DNA of 64,000 nt from Myxococcales bacterium (GTDB lineage Bacteria > Myxococcota_A > Polyangia > Polyangiales > Polyangiaceae): NCBI GenBank assembly GCA_016720545.1, contig JADKKK010000006.1, positions 365,501 to 429,500 on the forward strand, in the 5' to 3' direction. How positions within the stretch are numbered: position 1 is the first letter of the stretch; every line of letters begins with the position of its first letter. A model generated the notes under the pieces. That model did no database searches, was not told the origin of the DNA, and saw only the letters and a program-made list of their open reading frames with translations. Shown here in pieces: positions 10,535 through 20,762 of the stretch. The position numbers and the translations under genes were made by a program.

Positions 10535-10900
10535 CTAGGTTGCTGACGTTTTCGGGTCGTCGCCCACATGATAGCGACGAAGGATCTCCGCACGCCGACA
10601 CGAAAGCGAAAGCGAGCCTCGTTCCAGCTCCGTGACTTCTAGGGAGACGCGATCCCGCTGATGGTGCCCCACGTCAATGACGTGTAGGTGCAAAAGCTGG
10701 GTGAGTCCACCTCCAAAGTCGGACACTGAGAGACTCGTGACTTCCACGAACACAACAGCGATCGCCCGGGAGCCAACGGCGCTGGACTCTGCGAGGTGCA
10801 GTACGAGGTCGTAGGTCGAACACTCGTCCTTTCCTCCGAGCGACAGGCTGAGCACGACCGTAAAGCCACGCAGTTGACCGTTGAGAGATAGACTGTCCAT
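10535..10900 (-). CDS. Candidate immunity protein for the large Rhs tip
   Basis: This intact 121-residue frame starts 4 bp after the stop of the large rhs gene. It has no signal peptide or membrane segment. The sequence alternates short hydrophobic strands (GFTVVLSLSLGG, AIAVVFVEVTSLSVSDFGG, LLHLHVIDVG, DRVSLEVTELERGSLSLSC), as expected for a small beta-rich immunity protein. The pattern is reminiscent of the Imm50 group, but I cannot verify this. Position immediately behind an rhs tip is the main evidence. The shortened rhs2 gene starts about 105 bp downstream, so all may be on one transcript. Confidence 0.55.
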   Translation of the reverse strand: MDSLSLNGQLRGFTVVLSLSLGGKDECSTYDLVLHLAESSAVGSRAIAVVFVEVTSLSVSDFGGGLTQLLHLHVIDVGHHQRDRVSLEVTELERGSLSLSCRRAEILRRYHVGDDPKTSAT

Positions 10901-10904
10901 TGGC

Positions 10905-13900
10905 TTACCGATCGAGCGGGTGGGGCCCGGGAAACGGACCTGTTTCTCTTCCCTTCGGTCCAAAGCCAGGGCCGTATTCCCGGAGGTGGTGGTGGGGATT
11001 CGTGTGTGTAGACGGGTCCGGCTGGCTTGTGTAGTCCGTCCGTCCAACTTGTCGACCGTAGTCGTCATAGTGTGCGGAGTACGGCTCGGGGGCGGCGCGG
11101 TTCGGCGAATTGTAGTGTCCTTTGACGTTCCTCGTGCCTGGCTGAACCTGGTCCGGCGCCTTCCCTCGCGGAGCGAATTTCCCCCCAGCCATGGCTCCCA
11201 CACCACCCGCGACCGCGCCCGCCGCAGCTCCGGCTGCCGCGCCATTCTTCGCCGCGGCTCGCATGGCGCCGCAGTCGAAGTCGGTTCTTCCGGGATCGAA
11301 GGCCTCCGCGATGCCTTCGTCGACGTAGTTCTGGATCCCTCCCTCGGCGCCGGCGACCGCCGCGCCCACCAGGATGGGGACGATGAAGTTCCCGTCGGGA
11401 TCCGCGTAGTTGACCGGATCTCCTCCGGCGTACGCGTATTGGTTCTCGCCTCCCTCCAGGCCGCTCGGATCCCTCCGCGTGAACGCGCCTGTCTCCGGAT
11501 CGTACTCGCGGGCGCCGAAGTGGGTGAGGCCCGTGTCGGCGTCGAACATGCCGCCGGCGAACCCAAAGGGCTGAAAACCGGGGTTGCTGTCGGCGACGAC
11601 CTTGCCGAAGGGATCGTATTCGAGGGCCTGCGCGACCACGCCCGTAAACACGTCCACCACGAAGCGCACGCTGCCGCGCTCGTCCTTCAAGAGCGCGTAG
11701 CTGGCGCCGCCGCGCTCGAGCACATCGGGACCCAGCTCGCCGCGGGTGTACACGTACCGCGTGAGCACGTTGCCTGTCGCGTCCACCTCCGCCGCGGGTT
11801 GCAGCGCGTTCCGGTACAGGAATCGATTCTCTGTCGTGCCGTTTCGTCGCTTCGTGATGCGACGCCCGTACGCGTCCAGATCGTAGTCGACGCGGATGCC
11901 GCCGGGCAGCTCCGCCGAGGTGAGGTGTCCGCGCCCGTCGTAGCCGTAGCGGGTGAGACTCGCGCCCTCGGTCTTGGTCAGCCGCTCGCCCTTCCCCGTG
12001 TACGTGTAGGTTGCACCCGCTCTCGACGTCACCCGATCGCGGGCGTCTACCGTGATTCCGCTGTCGGTACGGTTTCCGTTTCCGTCGTACGTGTACGCGT
12101 GCGTGGTTGCCCCGTTACGCGTCACACCCGACAGGCGGCCGCGCAGATCGTAGGTAACCCTGTACGTCACGCCGTTCTCGCGCTTCTCTTCGAGGCGGCC
12201 CAGCGCGTCGTAGGCCATCGCGAGATCGAGCACCGTGCCCGCGGCGCTGCGCGCTTGGTACGTGGCGAGCTCCCCGTGCGCCGTGTACCCGAAGCTCGCA
12301 CTCGCGAGTCCCACGCTCAGGCTCGCGAGGCGGCCGCTCGCGGGCTCTCGCGTGAGGAAGGTCGTGCCCGCACGCGTCAGGAGGCCGTCGGCGTCGTATC
12401 CATACGAAACCAGGTTGCCCGAGACGCTCTCCGTCGCCCTCCGCAACATCGTGTCGTACGTGAAGGAGACCACGCCAGGGGCGACACCGGTCGCCGTCAC
12501 CTCCCGCAGGAGCGCCCCGTCCACCCCGAACGCGAGCCCCTGCGGGCCTTGCGCCGAGCTGTTCGTCAGCGTGCGAAGCTGGCCACTCGTCGCGTCGTAC
12601 GCGAACGACACCTCACCGCCCGCGTACACCAGCCGCGACGGCCGGCCCGCGCTGTCACGCGCGATGTCGGTCGCCGTCCCGTCTTCGTGGGTGATCTTCG
12701 CGAGGTCGCGATCTCCATCGTAGCCCATCGCGATCGGGCTCGCGCCCGGGGCCAGGTAGGTGGCGAGCTGCCCGTCCTTTCCGTACGTCAGCGCGTGCGC
12801 CCCTGCCAGGCGGCGTCACCAACGTGAGGTCGTCCATCGCGCTCCACGCGTAGGCGCTCTTCGCCCCGTCGGTGTGCACGAACGCTGTCGCGCGGAGAGC
12901 CCCGTCGCGCTCGATCCCTACGCGCCGCCCGAGGGTGTCTTCCACGCTCGCGAGGGCTCCCGCGGCGCCGTATCCGAGCGTCGTGCGGCGCGTGCCCGTG
13001 GTCGCCGAGGCGAGCCTGCTGCGTGCATCGTACACACGATCGGTCGCCGGGAAGCCGGGGAGCTGCGAGCGCACGACTCGCCCTTCGGCGTCGAGGGTGG
13101 CCGTGAGAGTCCGGCCCCCGGGCGTTGTCGTGGTCCAGGTGCGGCCCGGGCCGTCGTACGCCATGCGCGTCACGCCGTCGGCCGTGCGACGCTCGCCAGA
13201 GAGGGTCACCAGGGCCCCCGCCGCGTCGACGTTGGCAGCCCACGTGCTCTCCACTGTGCGCGTCAGGCCGCTCGGGAACCTCACCACGTGTCGCGCGGCG
13301 TAGGGCGCGAGCATGCCAAGGCGCGGATCGGCCTCGGGCACCACCTCCACCTCGGTGCCATCGGCCAGCTGGGCGCGGGTCTCCCCCGACTTCTTTGTGG
13401 TCCAGTCGAACCGGGTGCCGTCGCGCTCGAGGAGACTACGCACTTCGTCGATGCCTGGGCCCGCGCGGAACACGTGCGATTCGCGACGCGACAGCCCCGT
13501 GGTGACGTCGACCTTGGTGCCCTCGGGCACTGTGCTCTGTGCGAACGAGAAGCGGCGGTTCTCGGCGTCGGCGTCGGTCACGAGCTTGCCGTCGCCGTCG
13601 TACGACATCGTGTGAACGCCGCCGCCCTGGTCGACGCGCTTCGTGAGGAGTCCTCCTGGGGCGTACTCGAGCTGCTCCTTGCGGCTGAGCGCGTCGGTCA
13701 CCGTGGCGAGGAGACCTTGCGCGTCGTAGGCGAGAGTCGTCACTTGCCCGAACGGAGCTGCGATTCGCGTGGCGCGCCCGGCGGGGTCACGCGTGATCGT
13801 GAGCGCGTTCTGGTGGGCGTCCTCCATCTTCAGGAGGCGACCTGCCGCGTCGTACCCGAACGTGAGAATCGGCGTCGTGGTGAGCGCGTCGAGCGTGCGA

Positions 13901-16788
13901 AGGTGCCGGCCTCGTGCGTCGAAGACAAACACCTGGGAGCCCGACTCGTCCGGCAGCAGCGTCTCCCCCGACGTCGTGCCGGGAAAGGGCGATCTCAGCG
14001 TCGCCACGCGGTTCTGCGACTCCTCCGTCGCGAGCAGGGCGCCGTCGCTCGTGAGCGCCAGCGTGCGGGTCGACAGGCCAAAGAGTCGCCCGCTCGAGCC
14101 CTCGAGCGAGGGCCGATCGCCACCTCCCGCGTAGGCCTGCACGCGACCCCGCTCGACGCGGCGAATGCGAAGATTGCCCTGATCGGAGACGTAAACGACT
14201 CCTTCAGGATCGACCGCGACCGCCGTGGGGCCCCGGAAGCTCGCGCTCGCGGCCGGGCCGCCGTCGCCCGCGCTCCCGGCGTCGCCCGAGCCGGCGAGCG
14301 TCGTCACCAGGCCGGACGGATCGACCCGCCGCACCCGATTGCGCCCTTGCTCGGCGATGAAGAGCGCGCCGTCCGGGCCCACCGCGAGCCCCCGAGGAAG
14401 CAGCAGCGAGGCTCTTCGCGCGGGGACCGACTCCCCGGCTTCAACACCCCCGCCAACGGCGAGCTCGATGCGCCCGCTCGGATCGATGCGCGCGACCGAG
14501 CTCGTGCCCTCGGTGGTGACGTAGATGCTGCCGTCGGGTCCCTCGGCCAGCGCCGTGGGGCGCGATACGGTCGCCTCGGTCGCTGCGATCGGAGCGGCGG
14601 TGATGGGCTTCGGGCCCCCTCCGGCGAGGGTGCGCACGACGCCGTCGCGACCCACGCAACGTACGGAGTCGGCGTACTGCTCCGCGAAGCACACGCGCCC
14701 GTCGCGCAGCACCGTCACCGCGCGTGGGGTGTCGAGGTTGGCCTGGGTCGCCGGGCCGCCGTCACCCGTGTGGCCTTGTGTGCCCGTGCCCGCGAACGCA
14801 GAAATGACTCCGCCCTCGATCTTGCGAATGCGGTGACCCAGGCTCTCAGAAACGTAGATCGTGGCTTTGGGGTCGACGGCCACGCCGTCGGGCAAGGCGA
14901 GCTCGGCTTGGGTGGCCTGGCCGCCGTCGCCCGCGCCCCCGAAGCGCCCGTTGCCCGCCACGATGCGCAGGGTGGCGCCGAGATCGGCGGCGTACCGGGT
15001 AGTGCCATCACCGCGGTAGAGGACGCGGCCCGCCGGATCGTACACGTGGTGCTCGGACAGCGACCAACCGCCGAGGCCGAGCGCCGTCTGATCGCGGGCC
15101 CCGACGGGCAGTTCGTACGTGCGCCGTAGGAACACCTCCTGGCGGGTCTTGTCGCCTGTCACGGCCTCGCCGTCGCCGTAGGCGCCGAAGCTGCGCACGT
15201 TTTGATACACCCCGTCATAGGCGAGCCCGACTCGCACCTCGGCCACGGTCTGGCCAGGCCAGTCGCGCCCGTACGCGTCTTTGCCATTCCACGAGAAGGT
15301 GTGCGTGAGGTTGGGTGTGAGCGGCGCGAACGTCTTCGTCTCGGTCACGCCCAGCACGGTCACGCTCACCTCGGCCCGCTTGGCCGAAGCCGGCACGACG
15401 GCTCCCGTGACCGGCACCGTCACTGTGCGCGCGTCCTTGCGGCCGGGCATGCGGTCGGAGTGGTAGTGGAGCACCACGCCCGTGCCGACGAGCGGCAGGT
15501 CCTCGGCGAGCGTGCGTCTCTCACATTCGAACCAGGAGCCGCCAGAACCAAAACAGGGAATGCCAGGGCCGCCCTTGCCGTCGCCGTTGGGGGGAAACAC
15601 GGAGTCGAACGGCGGTCCAAAGGCCCAGTTGAGGTCCCACGCCGAGAAGTGGGCCATCGGCACGCGCAGGTAGCTCTTGCCGGGCGCGATACCGCCCTTG
15701 GCGAGCGACGCGAGCTCGCCCGCGGTGACGCCCGCGGCCGCGAGAGTGGCGGCGTCGTCGGCCTGGCCATCGCCGTTCGTGTCGAGCGACGACCCCGGGA
15801 GCACCGCCACGACGCGCCCAGAGGCCTCGGCCTTCCAGCCGGTGTCGCCGTCTTCAAGCACGCCGGCGGGCACGGGCGCCCCCACCTTCATATGGAGGAA
15901 GTTGTCCACGTACGTGACGACGGGCGCGCTGAAGGATACCCGGGGTTCTACGCCCACTTCGTCGAGCGTGAACGCCGACGCGTACGTGTACGCGCTCGCC
16001 GGAGGCAGCTCGCCGGGCATGGCCGCAGGGCCGGTGCTCCCTCGCGTGTACTCGGTAATACGCAGCGAGCCCCGCTCGAGCGGCGCCTTGTCACCATTGG
16101 CCTTCACGACCTCGGCGCGAGTGCCCGGGGGCACGAGCACGACGGCCGTGCGCGCTTCGCTCGCGTCGCGCGATGTCTCGCCACTGGCCACTTGCCATTC
16201 CGTGGCGCCGAAGGTGAGGGGCGTTGCCTTGGCCGACGGCGCGACGAGCACCACGTCGTCGAGCGCGACGAACCGGTTTACGCGGGGCGACACCGAGCGG
16301 TGCGCGAGCAGCTTGTTTTGCGCCTCGAAGCGAAGTCGACTCGAGCCCCCACCCAGCACGACGAAGCTGAAGCGGCCTTCGGCATCGGTCGTGGTTTGAC
16401 CGAGCTTGGGCTCGCGGGGAGCCAGAACCTTCGCCCCCACGAGAGGCTTTCCCGCCTCGTCGAGCACACGCCCTCTCGCGACCGATACCCTCGTCGCTTC
16501 GAGATAGCCCACGTCGGCGCCGAGCTGTCGAGGACAGGCCCCTTCGGTGAGAAAGCGGATCGCCTCCGCAAAAGAGACCCCGGCCGTGCCGTCGATAGGC
16601 GGAGCCGCGCACGGATCCACCCAGGGTCCGCCTTCGGCCGGCGGCGGCGGCGCAATACCTCCGTCGGCCTCGAGCCCGGGCGGCCCAGCAGGCCCGGGCT
16701 CGTCGCTGCACCCGCCGCACGCCGAGAGGGCGAGACTCAAGAAGAGGAGCAAGACGAACGGCAGCGAGAACACCGGACGCCGAGACAC
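10905..16788 (-). CDS. Large Rhs/YD-repeat lipoprotein with NHL repeats and C-terminal toxin-like tip
   Basis: This surface protein has about 1,961 residues once one indel near 12800 is corrected. From a GTG start it has a signal peptide (PVFSLPFVLLLFLSLALS) and a lipobox Cys near residue 23. A carboxypeptidase-regulatory-like domain follows (ARGRVLDEAGKPLVGAKVL), then a beta-rich region and NHL repeats at about 605-900 (LPDGVAVDPKATIYVSES, RGLAVGPDGALFIAEQGR, PTAVAVDPEGVVYVSDQGN). The YD-repeat barrel spans about 950-1790 and closes with the Rhs core signature (YDPETGAFTRRDPSGLEGG, YADPDGN). The last 110 residues form a distinct tip rich in His and Pro (HTNPHHHLREYGPGFGPKG, GPFPGPHP). In such proteins the core encloses a toxin released into rivals. 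The order NHL-YD resembles teneurin-like architectures. Confidence 0.85.
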
Positions 16789-17082
16789 CGACGGAGAGGA
16801 CCACGAGGATCGGTGTCCGTCAACGACGCCCCGCGGGCCGACCCCTGCCGCCCCGCGTGCCTGCGGGGGTGCCCGCGTGGGCTGACAGGGACAGGCGAGG
16901 CCCTCCCGAGACAGGCGCGGGACAGGCGTGGGTGCGTCCGTACGCCTCCGGCGGGGTCCTCTATACCTCGAAGAACCCGAACGCCAAGCCGCCTCCATGA
17001 AGCTCGGCCGAATCGCCGCCGCCCTCGTGAAGCTCACGCGACGCGCCGTGGCTCCCCGAGTCACGGCGCCCCCAACCTTGAC

Positions 17083-17126
17083 CCCGACCCCGACCCCGAC
17101 GACCCTGACCCCGACCCCGCGAGGCT
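17083..17126. repeat. Short tandem GACCCC repeat
   Basis: The hexamer GACCCC (or CCCCGA) is repeated about six times with a CGACGACCCT interruption. It lies in the gap between the rhs start and a transposase fragment. Read on the plus strand it would give Asp-Pro pairs, but no start context supports translation. Confidence 0.7.
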
Positions 17127-17159
17127 CGCGGCGGCCTGCGCCCCCAACCGTCACCCCGA

Positions 17160-17456
17160 CACGAGGACGACGCGCGTGACCTCGGGCGCGATTCGCTTCC
17201 GCCAGGTGATTCAGGTGACCCACAAGGGGCGCAGCCTCCCGGCCAGAGATTGGGTGCCGGTTACCGGCCACGCAAAGATGCTCTCCGACGTGCAGGTCAC
17301 GGAAGACAGGACGAGCATTCCGGCCGTAGTGCTGAAGCACCAGAAGAGCATGAAGGAGGCCTGGTGCATCGCCACGGACCGCATCGACCTCGGCGCCGCG
17401 GGAGTGGTGAAGCTCTATGCCCGTCGCTTCACGATCGAAGAGACCTTCCGCGACAC
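17160..17456 (+). pseudogene. IS4-type transposase fragment
   Basis: The frame encodes AIRFRQVIQVTHKGRSLPAR, then VLKHQKSMKEAWCIATDRID and GVVKLYARRFTIEETFRDT. The block Y-x-R-R-(F)-x-I-E-x-x-F-R-D is the C-terminal part of the DDE domain of IS4-family transposases, including the catalytic Glu in IEETFRD. Neither the N-terminal DDE residues nor the end of the protein are present, and the frame degenerates just after FRDT. It is a relic with no visible inverted repeats, lying upstream of the rhs gene on the opposite strand. Confidence 0.65.
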
Positions 17457-17645
17457 GCCGCCGTCTTGCGCTGTCCCTCGTTGCCGAGCCCGCCCCAGTG
17501 GGTCGCGACGTCGCGCCCGGTGACCGAGATCTCCCAGCACTTCGCTGAGCCCTCTGCGACGTATTCGAATCTGGCCATGACGCGGTAGCTCCCGCTGGTG
17601 CTTCGAAGTTCGGGTCAGTGCTCGCCTACACAAGCAACGTGGCAT

Positions 17646-18482
17646 CTACCCCAGAGCCTGAAACACCTTGACCCGTGTAAACCTGCTGGCCTTTAGGTCC
17701 TCGCGCGCGATCACGAAGTGAAGACACCCCGCATCTCCCCAGGACATGGGCCAGGCGTCCACGCTGGCGAGCTGCAGCAGCTCCACGTCATCCTCTTCGA
17801 ACGCACCCACGAAGTCTGCCTCGCGCGGATACCCAAGCAGGCGGTGTGCATTGGATACGCGCGCGTCGACAAAGCCATTGACCGCCTCTGCGATTGATTC
17901 GTAGTTCTCTTGAAACGGCTGGGTCGCGGAAAAGTGGTCCAGAGACACGGGCAGGGCGAAGGTCGGCGCGAAGCGGACAGCGCGACTCTCGAAGACGCGC
18001 GGCGCCGGGCCCTCGAAGAAGTCATCCTCGTACGCGACCTGCCCGGGGTGTGTGCGCTCACACGGTCCCTGCGGCACGTGCAACACCGAACAGACTTCGA
18101 ACTCGCTACCGCCCTCGTGGTCGCTGCTGAACTCCCACTGCGTGCAGCGGAAGAAGCATAGGTGGCCTTCGCGAGGCAGCAGACCGCTTGGGTCGCACAG
18201 ACTCGCATCCGCGAGCGAGAGCTGCGCGACGAACATCATCGGCACGCCCTCATGCTGGGGCCACGGCGTCCCCGGCACCAGATCCGGCGCGCCTCCGAGA
18301 TGCGACGTCCCCGGCAAGGGGTCCGCGAGCGCGTCACCCTCGATGACGGCGACGGCGGGCGTGAGCACCTGGCGCAGCTGCGCTTCATGCGCGGCGAATC
18401 CGAGTGTACTGGAGTGGTTCAGGATGTTCGTGATGGACAGCGTCATGGCGGACAGGCTGGCAGAGCTGAGCGCGCGCGCCAT
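17646..18482 (-). CDS. DUF1963 (YwqG-like) protein
   Basis: The 278-residue product has the order of conserved blocks of the DUF1963/YwqG family: GGAPDLVPGTPWPQHEGVPM, then MFVAQLSLAD, a GHLCFFRC strand, HRLLGYPREADFV, ELLQLASVDAWPMSWGDAGC and LHFVIAREDLKASRFTRVKV. The family is widespread, cytoplasmic and of unknown function, often found beside polymorphic-toxin loci. An internal ATG (MTLSITNILNHS) 12 codons in is an alternative start, since the first residues are low complexity. The gene stands alone between two fragments and is on the same strand as the rhs array. Confidence 0.75.
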   Translation of the reverse strand: MARALSSASLSAMTLSITNILNHSSTLGFAAHEAQLRQVLTPAVAVIEGDALADPLPGTSHLGGAPDLVPGTPWPQHEGVPMMFVAQLSLADASLCDPSGLLPREGHLCFFRCTQWEFSSDHEGGSEFEVCSVLHVPQGPCERTHPGQVAYEDDFFEGPAPRVFESRAVRFAPTFALPVSLDHFSATQPFQENYESIAEAVNGFVDARVSNAHRLLGYPREADFVGAFEEDDVELLQLASVDAWPMSWGDAGCLHFVIAREDLKASRFTRVKVFQALG

Positions 18483-18598
18483 CCTTCATGTGGAGGAGAG
18501 GAGTCTCTCTCCGATGCGCAGGCTACCCGCGTCCCGCTTGGCGCGCTGGTGTCCATGGAGCGAATGGTCGATAATGGGCCACTACCGCTGGAGCATGC

Positions 18599-18760
18599 AT
18601 GACGTCGCTCGCCTCGCTGATCGAGCCCATCCATGACGCGGCCCTTGGTCCGGAGGAGCACTGGCGCGCCATGTTCGGACGCATCGCCCGCTCTATCGGC
18701 GTCGCCGCGGCGGGCGTGAAGTTGCAAGGCTTCGCCGACGACGACAGCGTGCGAGGCGGT
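18599..18760 (+). pseudogene. N-terminal fragment of a probable LuxR-type regulator
   Basis: An ATG opens a frame reading MTSLASLIEPIHDAALGPEE, then HWRAMFGRIARSIGVAAAGV. This resembles the N-terminal sensor start of LuxR-type regulators (pattern LI..I.DAALDP..W..ML..IA). The similarity ends abruptly after KLQGFADDDSV, and the remaining frame is low-complexity and not protein-like. No helix-turn-helix follows. It is probably a truncated gene left upstream of the hydrogenase operon. The assignment is tentative. Confidence 0.35.
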
Positions 18761-18950
18761 GTTGGAAGGCCGGCCCGCCTCGAGCGAGCAGCACGCGAGC
18801 GTGGGGTGCGGCATCAAGTGGCGGCGCTGAGGGGCCGACGCGAGGGCCCACGCAGGACGAGGCAGGAGCGCGCGCGCACAACCTTGGCGCGCCCACCGCG
18901 CGGGACTAGGCTCGGGCCATGCTCGGCTGCACCCTCGCCCACGAGGCCCC

Positions 18951-20762
18951 GTGTCGCTCGATCTAGAGGCCCTCGTCGCGCGGCACGGGCACGACCCCTC
19001 GCGCCTCGTGCAGCTCCTCCACGAGGTCGTCGCGGTGGAGGGGCGTGTCTCCCCCGCCGTGATGACGCGCCTCGCCGACGCGCTCCGCATGCCCCGCGGC
19101 CAGGTGGAGGGGGTCGTCGGCTTCTACTCGTTCTTCGGCTCGGCCGAGCGCGGCCGCTTCCGTGTGCTCTTCAGCGACAACATCACAGACGAGATGGCCG
19201 GCGCTCACGAGCTGCGCCAGCGCATGCTCGACGCCTTCCGCGTGCAGCTCGGCGAGGTGAGCGCGCACGACACCGCGGGGCTCGTCTCGATCGGGGCGAC
19301 GAGCTGCACGGGCCTCTGCGATCAGGGCCCGGCCATGCTGGTGAACGGCCGCGCGATCGGGCGCCTCACGCCCGCGCGGATCGGGGCCATCACGTCGCTC
19401 ATCCGCGGGAACGTGCCGGTCGACCTGTGGCCCGAGAACCTCTTCGTGATCGAGTCGCACGTGGAGCGCAGGGACCTCCTCTTGTCGACGCCGCTCGCGC
19501 CGGGCGAGGCGATCGCAGCGGCCCTCTCGCGGGGAGCGGCGGCCACCCTCGACGAGGTCTCGCGCTCGGGCCTGCGAGGCCGCGGCGGCGCGGGCTTCCC
19601 CGCCGGGTCCAAGTGGGCGGCCTGCGCGGCGGCCCCCAGCCCCGAGCGCGGACGCGTCATCGTGTGCAACGCCGACGAGGGCGAGCCCGGCACGTTCAAG
19701 GACCGCGAGCTCCTCATGCACCACGCCGACCTCCTGGTGGAGGGGATGACCGTCGCGGCGCTCGCCGTCGGCGCCAACACAGGTCTGCTCTATTTGCGAG
19801 GAGAGTACCCGTTCCTCGTGGAGCCGCTCCTCGCCCTGCTCGCCGAGCGGCGGCGCGCGGGCTTGCTCGGCGCGAGCGTGCTCGGCGTCGCCGGCTTCGA
19901 CTTCGACATCGAGCTGCGCCTCGGCGCCGGGGCGTACGTGTGCGGCGAGGAGTCCGCGCTGCTCGAGTCGCTCGAGGGGCGGCGAGGCATCCCGAGAAAC
20001 CGCCCACCCTACCCCGTCACGCACGGCTACAAGCAGCGCCCCACCGTGGTGAACAACGTCGAGACGCTCATCGCCGCCGCGCTCGTGGCCGCCCACGGCG
20101 CGGGCTTCTTGCGGGCCGTCGGCACGCCACAGTCGGCCGGCACGAAGGTGCTCTCGGTGTCCGGCGACGTCGCCCGCCCCGGCGTCTACGAGCTCCCCTT
20201 CGGCGTCCGCGTCGGCGAGGTGCTCGACCTCGCGGGGGCGCGCGACACGCTCGCGGTGCAGGTGGGTGGCCCCTCTGGCACGCTCCTCTCCGCGCGCGAG
20301 CTCGAGCGCCGCATCGCCTTCGAAGACGTGCCGTGTGCGGGCGCCGTCATGGTGTTCGACACCACACGCGATCCGCTCGCGGTGGTGGAGAACTTCACGC
20401 GCTTCTTCGCCCACGAGAGCTGCGGCTTCTGCACGCCGTGCCGCGTGGGCACCACGCTCTCTGCTCAAATGATGGAGCGGGTGGTGCACGGTGAGGGCTC
20501 GCGGCGCGACCTCAAGGACCTCGCGAAGGTCTCACGTCTCATGCGGGCCACGAGCCACTGCGGGCTCGGCACGACCGCGGGCAACCCGGTGCTCGACGCG
20601 CTCGAGAAGTTCCGACCCGCGTTCGACACCCGCCTCCGCTCGCGCGAGGTGCTGCCTACGTTCGACCTCGACGCGTCGCTCGCCCCCGCGCGCGAGGTCA
20701 CCGCCCGCGACGACGCCGGCGCGCACTTCGAAGGGCGCGACGAGCTCGAAGAGGAGGAGTGA
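18951..20762 (+). CDS. hoxF: NAD-reducing hydrogenase diaphorase subunit HoxF
   Basis: This is the flavin-bearing diaphorase subunit of a cytoplasmic bidirectional [NiFe] hydrogenase (group 3d), homologous to NuoE plus NuoF of complex I. It moves electrons between FMN/NAD and Fe-S clusters. Residues 1-165 are a HoxE/NuoE-like thioredoxin-fold domain (GVVGFYSFFG). The NuoF part has the FMN/NADH motifs GLRGRGGAGFPAGSKW and NADEGEPGTFKDRELLMHH, an SLBB segment, and the [4Fe-4S] ligands C491, C494 and C497 (ESCGFCTPCRVGT) and C537 (SHCGLG). In the N-terminal domain only one Cys pair (TSCTGLC) is present. The GTG start is the first in the conserved frame. The stop overlaps the hoxU start. Confidence 0.92.
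   Translation: MSLDLEALVARHGHDPSRLVQLLHEVVAVEGRVSPAVMTRLADALRMPRGQVEGVVGFYSFFGSAERGRFRVLFSDNITDEMAGAHELRQRMLDAFRVQLGEVSAHDTAGLVSIGATSCTGLCDQGPAMLVNGRAIGRLTPARIGAITSLIRGNVPVDLWPENLFVIESHVERRDLLLSTPLAPGEAIAAALSRGAAATLDEVSRSGLRGRGGAGFPAGSKWAACAAAPSPERGRVIVCNADEGEPGTFKDRELLMHHADLLVEGMTVAALAVGANTGLLYLRGEYPFLVEPLLALLAERRRAGLLGASVLGVAGFDFDIELRLGAGAYVCGEESALLESLEGRRGIPRNRPPYPVTHGYKQRPTVVNNVETLIAAALVAAHGAGFLRAVGTPQSAGTKVLSVSGDVARPGVYELPFGVRVGEVLDLAGARDTLAVQVGGPSGTLLSARELERRIAFEDVPCAGAVMVFDTTRDPLAVVENFTRFFAHESCGFCTPCRVGTTLSAQMMERVVHGEGSRRDLKDLAKVSRLMRATSHCGLGTTAGNPVLDALEKFRPAFDTRLRSREVLPTFDLDASLAPAREVTARDDAGAHFEGRDELEEEE

Noticed and set aside
17083..17126. Possible CRISPR or regulatory array
   Set aside because: The units are six bases with no spacers, so it is a simple tandem repeat. 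No CRISPR array was seen anywhere in the window.
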